Shown here: piece by piece, positions 1-5,006 of the stretch
Layout of the letters: each line of letters opens with the position of its first letter
Numbering within the stretch: position 1 is the stretch's first letter
From: JBAZKK01 sp964456925
GTDB lineage: Bacteria > Omnitrophota > Gorgyraeia > Gygaellales > Profunditerraquicolaceae
Length of the DNA: 5,017 nt
NCBI GenBank assembly: GCA_964456925.1
Contig: CAYWCX010000042.1
Location: 1 to 5,017, forward strand
Direction: 5' to 3'
Notes under the pieces: generated by a model
Told to the model about the DNA's origin: nothing
The model's database searches: none
Seen by the model: only the letters and a program-made list of their open reading frames with translations
Position numbers and translations under genes: made by a program

Positions 1-17
1 AGTAGTCCGCGCAGCAT
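1..17 (-). CDS. Start of a divergent gene leaving the window (partial, tentative)
   Basis: On the - strand an ATG at 17-15 opens a frame that stays open to the window edge and reads only M-L-R-G-L. Five codons say nothing about function. The reason to call it is its position: the A of the ATG lies exactly 7 bases downstream of a -10 box that belongs to a near-consensus promoter (24-52). That is where transcription would be expected to begin, so the message would be leaderless. There is no Shine-Dalgarno sequence upstream, which fits leaderless initiation. It could be a chance ATG, with the real start lying outside the window. Confidence 0.4.
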
Positions 18-23
18 GAACTT

Positions 24-52
24 ATGATAACAACGAAATGACCTTTTGTCAA
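24..52 (-). promoter_or_regulatory. Sigma70-type promoter, divergent, predicted leaderless
   Basis: Read on the - strand, TTGACA (52-47) is followed by a 17-base spacer and TATCAT (29-24). This is a perfect -35 box and a 5/6 -10 box at optimal spacing. The next six bases are AAGTTC, and then an ATG at 17-15. The predicted start of transcription, about 7 bases after the -10 box, therefore falls on the A of that ATG. The geometry mirrors the pyrE promoter on the other strand. Confidence 0.65.
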
Positions 53-56
53 ATGT

Positions 57-215
57 ACTCTGCCCTGGCTTGTTTCTCGCAGCACCGCTTGAGTTTTCCC
101 CGCCGAGGAAACTTCGCTTGGAGTTTCTGCTCGCTCTCACTGACTTCTCTTTAGCGGGTGAACCCTGGCCGCTCGCATAAACTACATGCTGCTCGAAATC
201 AAGCCAGGGCAGAGT
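57..215. repeat. 159-base non-coding element with perfect 16-base terminal inverted repeats
   Basis: Bases 57-72 (ACTCTGCCCTGGCTTG) are the exact reverse complement of 200-215. Inside the arms the symmetry continues imperfectly: TTTC and GCAGCA on the left (to about 84) match TTTC and GCAGCA read from the right arm (to about 188), with small offsets. The interior has a near-direct repeat, CGCTTGAGTTT (86-96) and CGCTTGGAGTTT (115-126), and a third CCCTGGC at 163-169. No obvious target-site duplication flanks it and it encodes no convincing protein. It fills the space between the two divergent -35 boxes, ending 4 bases from one and 12 from the other. It could be a MITE-like insertion, a cruciform-forming regulatory element, or a pair of operators for a shared regulator. 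The sequence does not decide between these. Confidence 0.6.
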
Positions 216-227
216 TGGCTAATATAG

Positions 228-256
228 TTGACACAATACCTAAGCGATAGTAAAAT
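228..256 (+). promoter_or_regulatory. Sigma70-type promoter of pyrE and the downstream gene run
   Basis: TTGACA (228-233) and TAAAAT (251-256) are separated by 17 bases: a perfect -35 and a 5/6 -10. Transcription should start near 262-264, only 2-4 bases before the pyrE ATG at 266, so the 5' leader is absent or negligible. No Shine-Dalgarno sequence precedes the ATG, which agrees with this. No attenuator can exist between the promoter and pyrE, so any pyrimidine control would have to act on initiation or from outside this region. The tight gene spacing downstream makes this the probable promoter of all five genes. Confidence 0.75.
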
Positions 257-265
257 AAGCTCGTT

Positions 266-823
266 ATGCAGACGCTACCTTTAAAAGAGGCGAAGGAGAG
301 ACTCCGCGGGCTCCTGAAAAGAGAGGCCTTTAAGAAAGGCGCGTTTGTCCTGTCTTCAGGTAAGACCAGTAACTACTATCTTGACGGCAGGATAATCACA
401 CTTACCCCCGAAGGTGCTTATTTAGCTGCCAGTATTATTCTGGATATGGTTGCAGCGGACGATATCAGCGCCGTCGGCGGCCCGACCTTAGGCGCAGACC
501 CGATTACGGGAGCAGTAGCGGCCCTTAGCTACCTTAAGGGTAAGCCCGTTAAAACTTTTATCGTCAGGAAATCTGCCAAGGAACACGGGATGCAGCGGCA
601 GATTGAGGGCCCGCCGCTCGGGAAGGGTAGCAGGGTAGTTTTAGTCGACGATGTGGCTACTACCGGCAAGGCGCTCCTGGAAGCCAAAGAGGCGCTGGAT
701 AAGGCGGGTGTCAAGTCAAAGAGGGCAATCGTAATCGTGGACCGCGAAGAAGGCGCTGCCGCAAACCTCGCCCGCGCCGGCCTCAAACTCGAATCAATAT
801 TTAGCATCGGCGAATTCTTATAG
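266..823 (+). CDS. pyrE: Orotate phosphoribosyltransferase
   Basis: PyrE joins orotate to PRPP to make orotidine 5'-monophosphate and pyrophosphate, the fifth step of de novo UMP synthesis, in the cytoplasm. The 185-residue protein is a normal length for the compact bacterial form. The type I phosphoribosyltransferase PRPP motif is clear at residues 124-135 (VVLVDDVATTGK, with D128, D129, T132, T133, G134). The catalytic flexible loop is at 101-108 (R101, K102, K105, H107). The N-terminal segment around 25-42 (GAFVLSSGKTSNYYLDGR) is typical of orotate-specific members. VDREEG at 158-163 is the usual late strand. The ATG at 266 is the only start candidate after an in-frame TAA at 251. It has no Shine-Dalgarno site and lies almost at the predicted transcription start. 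It is the first gene of the run, and the next gene starts 7 bases after its stop. Identification is secure; specificity rests on family resemblance. Confidence 0.96.
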   Translation: MQTLPLKEAKERLRGLLKREAFKKGAFVLSSGKTSNYYLDGRIITLTPEGAYLAASIILDMVAADDISAVGGPTLGADPITGAVAALSYLKGKPVKTFIVRKSAKEHGMQRQIEGPPLGKGSRVVLVDDVATTGKALLEAKEALDKAGVKSKRAIVIVDREEGAAANLARAGLKLESIFSIGEFL

Positions 824-830
824 TTTTTAA

Positions 831-2099
831 GTGGACGCCCAAAAGATAGTTGTGGTAGGCGCCGGCCCTGCCGGGATGATGGCAGCGATACGCGCCGCCG
901 GCTTAAATGCCCGGGTAACGCTCTTAGAAAAAAATAATTCTCCCGCCCAAAAACTTCTTTTAAGCGGCAAGGGCCGCTGTAATCTTACCAATGCCTGCGA
1001 GCCGGACGCCTTTTATGCGCGTTTTTCTAAAAACGGCGAGTTCCTGAGGGACGCCTTTAAAAAACTTTCCAACCTCGACCTGATGCGCTTCTTTGAAAAA
1101 AGGGGCTTGCGTTTAAAAGTAGAGAGGCAACTGCGGGTTTTTCCCGAGACTAACCGGTCCGCAAGCGTGGCTGGGGCGCTCAAAAAAGAATTAGAGAAGA
1201 GCGAGGTCGAGGTCCGCTATAACGCCGGCGTAAAAGATATCGTCTTACGCGACGGCAATATCAAAGGGGTATTGCTTTTTGATAATAAAATAATGCCCGC
1301 GGATAAGATAATTCTTGCTACCGGAGGGGTAAGTTATCCTTTTACCGGCTCTACCGGAGAAGGCCTCAAACTCGCCGGAAGGCTCGGCCACAGGATAACG
1401 CCGTTACGGCCGGGTCTGGTGCCGCTTGAGACAAGACAGGATTATCCCCGGCTTTTAGAGGGACTTACCCTTAAAAACATCCGGCTTAAATTCAGGGACG
1501 GAAAAAAAGAAATTATCTCTGAAGTAGGGGAACTGCTCTTTACTAAAACCGGGGTATCCGGGCCGCTGGTTTTGTCATTAAGCGGAGCAATCGTAGACTG
1601 GCTGGCGCAAAGTAAGATTATCCGCCTGGAGATAGATTTAAAGCCGGCTTTGTCAAGGGAACAGCTCGATGCCAGATTGCTGCGTGAGTTCCGGCTGAAC
1701 GCCAAAAAGAATATCAGGAATACCTTAAAGAGCCTGCTGCCTCTTCGCATGATAAATTTATTTATCAGTTTAAGCGGGATAGCGCCGGAGAAAAAGGCAA
1801 GTCAGGTTACTGCCGCAGAAAGGCAAAAGATGTTAGGGCTGCTTAAAGGGTTGCGCCTGGATATTACCGCTAGCCGGCCCATTGAAGAGGCGATGTTAAC
1901 CCGCGGCGGAGTGTCTTTAAAGGACATCAACCCCCGCACCATGGAGTCGCGGCTGATAAAAGGATTATATTTTTGCGGGGAGATGATTGACGTGGATGCG
2001 GATACCGGCGGTTTCAACCTGCAGGCGGCATTTTCCACCGGCTATTTAGCCGGCGACAGCGCCGCTCAAGCGCAGGGACGGTTCTCAAGTCCGCTATAA
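831..2099 (+). CDS. HI0933/YhiN/BaiN-family FAD-dependent oxidoreductase
   Basis: This is a two-dinucleotide-binding-fold flavoprotein of the HI0933 family, 422 residues, full length. It shows the FAD Rossmann motif GAGPAG (10-15) and the acidic end of strand two (E33). The family signature SGKGRCNLTN is at 45-54, ATGG at 163-166, and TGSTGEG at 172-178. The second FAD contact region, FCGEMIDVDADTGGFNLQ, is at 381-398. Members carry varied names: BaiN (proposed bile-acid reductase in clostridia), and E. coli YhiN, which I recall being reported as a 23S rRNA dihydrouridine synthase (RdsA). The conserved family fits the rRNA role better here, but that is inference. The start is GTG at 831. A TAA at 828-830 closes the frame upstream, and the next GTG would cut the first strand. 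There is no Shine-Dalgarno site, so re-initiation after pyrE (7-base gap) is likely. The last eight residues (415-422) and the stop codon lie inside a REP-like repeat (2074-2111). Confidence 0.92.
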   Translation: MDAQKIVVVGAGPAGMMAAIRAAGLNARVTLLEKNNSPAQKLLLSGKGRCNLTNACEPDAFYARFSKNGEFLRDAFKKLSNLDLMRFFEKRGLRLKVERQLRVFPETNRSASVAGALKKELEKSEVEVRYNAGVKDIVLRDGNIKGVLLFDNKIMPADKIILATGGVSYPFTGSTGEGLKLAGRLGHRITPLRPGLVPLETRQDYPRLLEGLTLKNIRLKFRDGKKEIISEVGELLFTKTGVSGPLVLSLSGAIVDWLAQSKIIRLEIDLKPALSREQLDARLLREFRLNAKKNIRNTLKSLLPLRMINLFISLSGIAPEKKASQVTAAERQKMLGLLKGLRLDITASRPIEEAMLTRGGVSLKDINPRTMESRLIKGLYFCGEMIDVDADTGGFNLQAAFSTGYLAGDSAAQAQGRFSSPL

Positions 2100-2111
2100 A
2101 GTGTCCCTTTT
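2074..2111 (+). repeat. REP-like unit A, 38 bases
   Basis: The unit begins AGGGACGGTTCT and ends AAAGTGTCCCTTTT. The same 38-base sequence occurs at 4491-4528 on the - strand with only four differences (positions 13, 16, 29 and 31 of the unit). AGGGAC (2074-2079) can pair with GTCCCT (2103-2108), making a small hairpin. The unit overlaps the last eight codons of the upstream flavoprotein gene, supplies its TAA stop (2097-2099), and ends at the base before the ATG of the next gene (2112). That leaves no Shine-Dalgarno sequence there. Such short, palindromic, dispersed units in bacteria are usually spread by REP-associated tyrosine transposases. No such gene is in the window, so the mover is inferred. 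Confidence 0.75.
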
Positions 2112-3446
2112 ATGATGAGAAAGATATATTTAGCGTCGGATTCCCGGGCAAGGCAAAAACTTCTTGGGATTTTCGGTTTTAAGTTCCGTGTTATCCCCAG
2201 TAATATCACAGAAGACGAGAGGGTTTACGGTTTAAGTCACCCTCAATTAGTGAGAAGGAATGCCCTGCGCAAAGCCAAAGAGGTTGCCAAAAAAGTCCCC
2301 GGCGGTATAATAATTGCTGCCGATACCATTTCGGCGCAGGGCAACAAAATATTCGGCAAGCCCCGCAATATAAAGGACGCCCGGCGCATGCTCGGGGCTT
2401 TATCCCGCAAGCCGCAGTGGGTTTACAGCGCGGTTGCGGTAATCGATAAGGACAAGAATAAAACCAGGACCGCCTGCGAAAAGACGAAGGTTTACATGGA
2501 CAAAATTACAAAAGAAGAAATGGATAAATATTTTTCCCGCGTTTCCCCTCTTGATAAGGCGGGCAGTTTCGATATCCAGGGCAGGGGCGCGTTCTTCATC
2601 CGGCGCATCGAAGGGTGTTTCTATAATGTAGTGGGGCTGCCGCTGCGCAGCCTTTACCGCATCTTAAAAAGTTTCGGGGTTTACGGCATCCTGCTTTTAT
2701 TAATCCTCGGCGGTTGCTCTACCGAATACAATATCGTTACCCAGAAACAGGAGACTTATTTCTACAGCACCGATAAAGAAGTCAAGATGGGCCAATCCAT
2801 CTCCGAGCAGGTGGAAAAGGAGTATAAACTTGCCGGTGACCCGCTGATGCAGCACCGCGTAGAAACCATCGGCAGTAAGATCGTTGCCGTCTGTGACCGC
2901 AAGGATATTGATTACCACTTTAAGGTCCTTGACGACAAAGAAATCAACGCGGTTTCCCTGCCCGGAGGTTACGTCTATATCAACAGCGGCGTGCTGGAAA
3001 GAGTGGATAACGACGACGAGCTTGCCGCCGTCATCGCGCATGAGGTGGCGCACATCGTCGCCCGCCACAGCATCAAGAAACTCCAGGCCATCGTGGGTTA
3101 TTCCATTTTAAGGGTCCTCGTCGCCGCTGCTCCCGATGCCGGTAATACCGGCAATGCCGCGGATTATGCCTTTACCGAAATCCTCCTCGGTTACGGCCGC
3201 GATGACGAGCTTCTCGCGGACCAGCTTGGTGCCCGCTACCTGAAGTTAGCCGGCTACAATCCGCGCGCAATGGTTAGTTTTCTGGAAAAACTCCAGGAGG
3301 ATAACCGGCGCAAGCCGCTGCGGCCGAAATCCTATTTCAAGACCCACCCGTATGTCCCGGACCGCATCCGTGTGGTAAAACAGGAGTCGGGGGAGATGCT
3401 TGATTTTTCGGATTACATTAACATTGAAGAGGTCCAGGATAAATAA
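2112..3446 (+). CDS. maf: In-frame fusion: Maf nucleotide pyrophosphatase + M48 metallopeptidase lipoprotein
   Basis: The 444-residue frame holds two complete proteins. Residues 1-189 are Maf: LASDSRARQKLL (7-18), K54, AADT (69-72), GKP (82-84), DKAGSFDIQG (148-157) and NVVGLPL (172-178). This is the pattern of the YhdE-type dTTP/UTP pyrophosphatases, which cleave non-canonical or excess nucleoside triphosphates in the cytoplasm. The usual SPRR motif reads SRAR here, so the first arginine is Ala13 while R14 is kept. Residues 190-201 are hydrophobic and end in a lipobox, L199-G200-G201-C202, with Ser at +2. Residues 203-444 are an M48 peptidase: HEVAH at 310-314, third zinc ligand E366 in ELLAD (366-370), and a late THPYVPDRI segment (411-419). 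It lacks BepA's C-terminal TPR repeats and so resembles LoiP/YcaL-type envelope quality-control proteases. No stop separates the halves. The only in-frame GTG near the junction (2631) has a poorly spaced AAGGG, and the ATG at 2112 has no Shine-Dalgarno site. Both catalytic domains look intact. Confidence 0.9.
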   Translation: MMRKIYLASDSRARQKLLGIFGFKFRVIPSNITEDERVYGLSHPQLVRRNALRKAKEVAKKVPGGIIIAADTISAQGNKIFGKPRNIKDARRMLGALSRKPQWVYSAVAVIDKDKNKTRTACEKTKVYMDKITKEEMDKYFSRVSPLDKAGSFDIQGRGAFFIRRIEGCFYNVVGLPLRSLYRILKSFGVYGILLLLILGGCSTEYNIVTQKQETYFYSTDKEVKMGQSISEQVEKEYKLAGDPLMQHRVETIGSKIVAVCDRKDIDYHFKVLDDKEINAVSLPGGYVYINSGVLERVDNDDELAAVIAHEVAHIVARHSIKKLQAIVGYSILRVLVAAAPDAGNTGNAADYAFTEILLGYGRDDELLADQLGARYLKLAGYNPRAMVSFLEKLQEDNRRKPLRPKSYFKTHPYVPDRIRVVKQESGEMLDFSDYINIEEVQDK

Positions 3447-4530
3447 AATACTGTTCCTGGTTTTACTGGCGGGTTGCCTTTTCTGCGGCGAAACACGAGG
3501 AGACGATTCCAATATGGACAGCCCTTTCGGAGTGCTGGAGTTTCCGCACTGGAACCACCAATGGAATAATTATAAATACCCCGACGGGAAATCCCTCAAA
3601 AAAGCGCTCGTCCTGATGAAAAAAGCCGGCATTGACTGGATACGCATGGATTTTCTCTGGCAGGAGATTGAGCCGGAAAAGGGGAGGTTTGATTTTGCCA
3701 AATACGACCGCATCGTGGAATTATTTCGCGCCGGCAACATTCAGATTCTCGGCGCCCTGCATTATAACGCCGCCTGGGAGGGCTCCGGCAGGGCGTGGAA
3801 TAATCCGCCCGAAGATAACGGGCTCTTCGTGAATTATGCCGCAAGCGTTATCAGCCGCTACAAGGACAGGATAAAATACTGGGAGGTCTGGAACGAGCCG
3901 GACTCGCCCATCTACTGGACTCCGCAGGATTGCCTCAAGAGTTATTGCGCGCTTTTAAAAGAGGTTTACCTCGCCGCAAAGAAGATTGACCCGGGATGCA
4001 AAATCTTAAACGGCGGACTCGCAAACGGCATTGCCAGCATCAATCATCTTTATGATAACGGTGCCGGGGATTATTTCGACATCCTAAACATTCACATCTT
4101 TGAATCGCCTTTACACGACGGCGCCATTACGAGGGTAACTGCTTATACCCGGGCAGCTTATAAAATTATGCAGAGGAAAGGGGACGGCCGTAAGAAAATC
4201 TGGGTTACCGAAATCGGCTGCCCCGGGGTCAAAAAGGGGATTAAGACCGGTAACTGGTGGCTGGGTGAGAATCCCGACGAGGAGAAGCAAGCGCAGTGGC
4301 TGGGGCAAGTTTACGGCGCCCTGTTGAAAGAAGAAGCTGTGGAGAAGATTTTTTGGGCGTTTTTCCGCGATTGCAAGAACCACTGGGGTAACGGCATTGA
4401 TTACTTCGGTTTAGTGCGCTGGGATTATTCCGAGAAGCCCGCCTTCGCAGCTTACCGGGACGGTTCTCAACTCAAAGCAAAGGTGCCCTCAAAAGGGGCG
4501 CTTTATAGCGGAGTTCAGAACCGTCCCTAA
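3424..4530 (+). CDS. Clan GH-A glycoside hydrolase, GH39/PslG-like lipoprotein
   Basis: With the TTG at 3424 as start, the product is 368 residues. A positively charged N-terminus and hydrophobic stretch end in a lipobox L15-A16-G17-C18, so it should be exported and lipid-anchored. The rest is a TIM-barrel retaining glycosidase. The acid/base Glu is E158 in WNEP (156-159), the nucleophile is E263 in WVTEIG (260-265), and the early barrel has DWIRMDFLWQEIEPEKGRFD (71-90). This layout recalls GH39 enzymes such as beta-xylosidases and the Pseudomonas exopolysaccharide hydrolase PslG; the substrate is unknown. The start is uncertain. TTG at 3400 follows GGGGAG with a 4-base gap, TTG at 3424 has no ribosome site, ATA at 3439 has a well placed GAAGAGG, and ATG at 3514 has GAGGAGA but loses the signal peptide. 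The gene overlaps the previous one by 23 bases under this choice. Residues 345-368 are encoded by a REP-like pair and are probably an acquired tail. Confidence 0.88.
   Translation: MKRSRINKILFLVLLAGCLFCGETRGDDSNMDSPFGVLEFPHWNHQWNNYKYPDGKSLKKALVLMKKAGIDWIRMDFLWQEIEPEKGRFDFAKYDRIVELFRAGNIQILGALHYNAAWEGSGRAWNNPPEDNGLFVNYAASVISRYKDRIKYWEVWNEPDSPIYWTPQDCLKSYCALLKEVYLAAKKIDPGCKILNGGLANGIASINHLYDNGAGDYFDILNIHIFESPLHDGAITRVTAYTRAAYKIMQRKGDGRKKIWVTEIGCPGVKKGIKTGNWWLGENPDEEKQAQWLGQVYGALLKEEAVEKIFWAFFRDCKNHWGNGIDYFGLVRWDYSEKPAFAAYRDGSQLKAKVPSKGALYSGVQNRP
3426..3432 (+). promoter_or_regulatory. Candidate ribosome binding site pointing at an ATA codon
   Basis: GAAGAGG at 3426-3432 lies inside the 3' end of the Maf-M48 gene. 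Six bases after it is an ATA codon (3439-3441), in frame with the glycosidase. Initiation there would give MNKILFLVLLAGC, a textbook lipoprotein signal peptide, with an 8-base overlap of the upstream gene. AUA is a very rare start codon, so this may instead be a once-ATG start that mutated, a sequencing or assembly error, or chance purine richness. Confidence 0.35.
4457..4528. repeat. REP-like inverted pair (BIME-like), units B1 and B2
   Basis: The outer arms GGGACGGTTCTCAACTC (4457-4473) and its reverse complement at 4511-4527 match at 16 of 17 bases. The right-hand unit (4491-4528, - strand) is 34/38 identical to unit A at 2074-2111. The left-hand unit (4457-4489, + strand) matches unit A at 16 of its first 17 bases and more loosely afterwards. 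The middle can fold further: GCCC at 4485-4488 pairs with GGGC at 4496-4499. The whole pair should form a long imperfect hairpin. It encodes the C-terminal tail of the glycosidase, whose TAA immediately follows (4528-4530 includes the unit's last base). The AAGGA site of the next gene starts at 4531. No T-run follows, so it is not a normal intrinsic terminator. Confidence 0.8.
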
Positions 4531-4538
4531 AAGGATAT

Positions 4539-5006
4539 ATGGATAGAAAATTTATGCAACTGGCAATTAAAAAGGCCAGGGAGGGTATCAAAAAAGGCCA
4601 GACCCCTTTCGGCGCCTGCATCGTGAAGGGCCGAAAAGTAATAGCCTGCGTGCACAATACCGTCTGGAAAGATACCGATATTACCGCCCACGCCGAAATC
4701 AAGGCCATCCGCGCCGCCTGCAAAAAATCAGGCAGCATTGACCTTTCGGGCTGCACCATTTATTCCACCTGCGAGCCCTGCCCGATGTGCTTCAGCGCCT
4801 GCCACTGGGCAAGGATAAAGAGGATAGTCTACGGAGCCAACATCCGGGACGCCGCAAAAATCGGTTTTCATGAATTGCGCATACCGGATAAGAGGATGAA
4901 ACACCTCGGCAAGAGCCCGCTTAAGATAACCGCGGATTTTATGCGGCGGGAGAACCTTGAACTCTTCAGGATGTGGTGGGAGCGCGCCGATAAAAGGATT
5001 TATTAA
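4539..5006 (+). CDS. Guanine-deaminase-like nucleobase/nucleoside deaminase (CDA fold)
   Basis: This zinc hydrolase of the cytidine deaminase superfamily has 155 residues. Zinc ligands and the proton shuttle are H51 and E53 in HAE (51-53), plus C81 and C84 in PCPMC (80-84). PFG (23-25) and N40 are the usual substrate-pocket positions. Three features favour a GuaD-type guanine deaminase (guanine to xanthine, purine salvage) over tRNA adenosine deaminase TadA: the DAAKIGF segment (104-110), the aromatic C-terminal region (WWERADKRIY), and a final Tyr like that of B. subtilis GuaD, which is 156 residues. The position I align with GuaD Asp114 is Glu112 here, so the substrate could differ. The start at 4539 gives the family-length N-terminus. 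AAGGA at 4531-4535 precedes it with a short 3-base gap, the only conventional-looking ribosome site for an ATG start in the run. It lies 8 bases after the glycosidase stop. Confidence 0.88.
   Translation: MDRKFMQLAIKKAREGIKKGQTPFGACIVKGRKVIACVHNTVWKDTDITAHAEIKAIRAACKKSGSIDLSGCTIYSTCEPCPMCFSACHWARIKRIVYGANIRDAAKIGFHELRIPDKRMKHLGKSPLKITADFMRRENLELFRMWWERADKRIY

Noticed and set aside
53..154. A 33-codon + strand ORF beginning at ATG 53 and reading through the left inverted repeat.
   Set aside because: It has no ribosome site or promoter in the right direction, overlaps the - strand promoter and the repeat arm, and its composition shows no protein-like pattern.
57..215. Integron attC-like site.
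   Set aside because: The ends do not carry the GTTRRRY / RYYYAAC core sites; the arms are a plain perfect inverted repeat.
1494..1501. AGGGACGG, possible further REP unit inside the flavoprotein gene.
   Set aside because: Only the first eight bases match; the following bases are an A-rich coding stretch and there is no partner arm.
2626..2631. ATG at 2626 near the Maf-M48 junction as a start for a separate protease gene.
   Set aside because: It is out of frame with the protease and is followed at once by a TAG stop.
2700..3068. A long - strand frame opposite the M48 peptidase domain.
   Set aside because: It lies wholly antisense to a domain with a clear HEXXH motif, has no ribosome site, and is explained by the codon bias of the real gene.
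4181..4187. GGGACGG, possible REP end inside the glycosidase gene.
   Set aside because: The match stops after seven bases and there is no TTCT or hairpin partner.
4111..4383. A - strand frame opposite the glycosidase.
   Set aside because: It is antisense to the catalytic region including the nucleophile motif and shows no family features.
4457..4528. Intrinsic terminator after the glycosidase gene.
   Set aside because: The hairpin is inside the coding frame and no T-run follows it; the deaminase gene starts 11 bases later.
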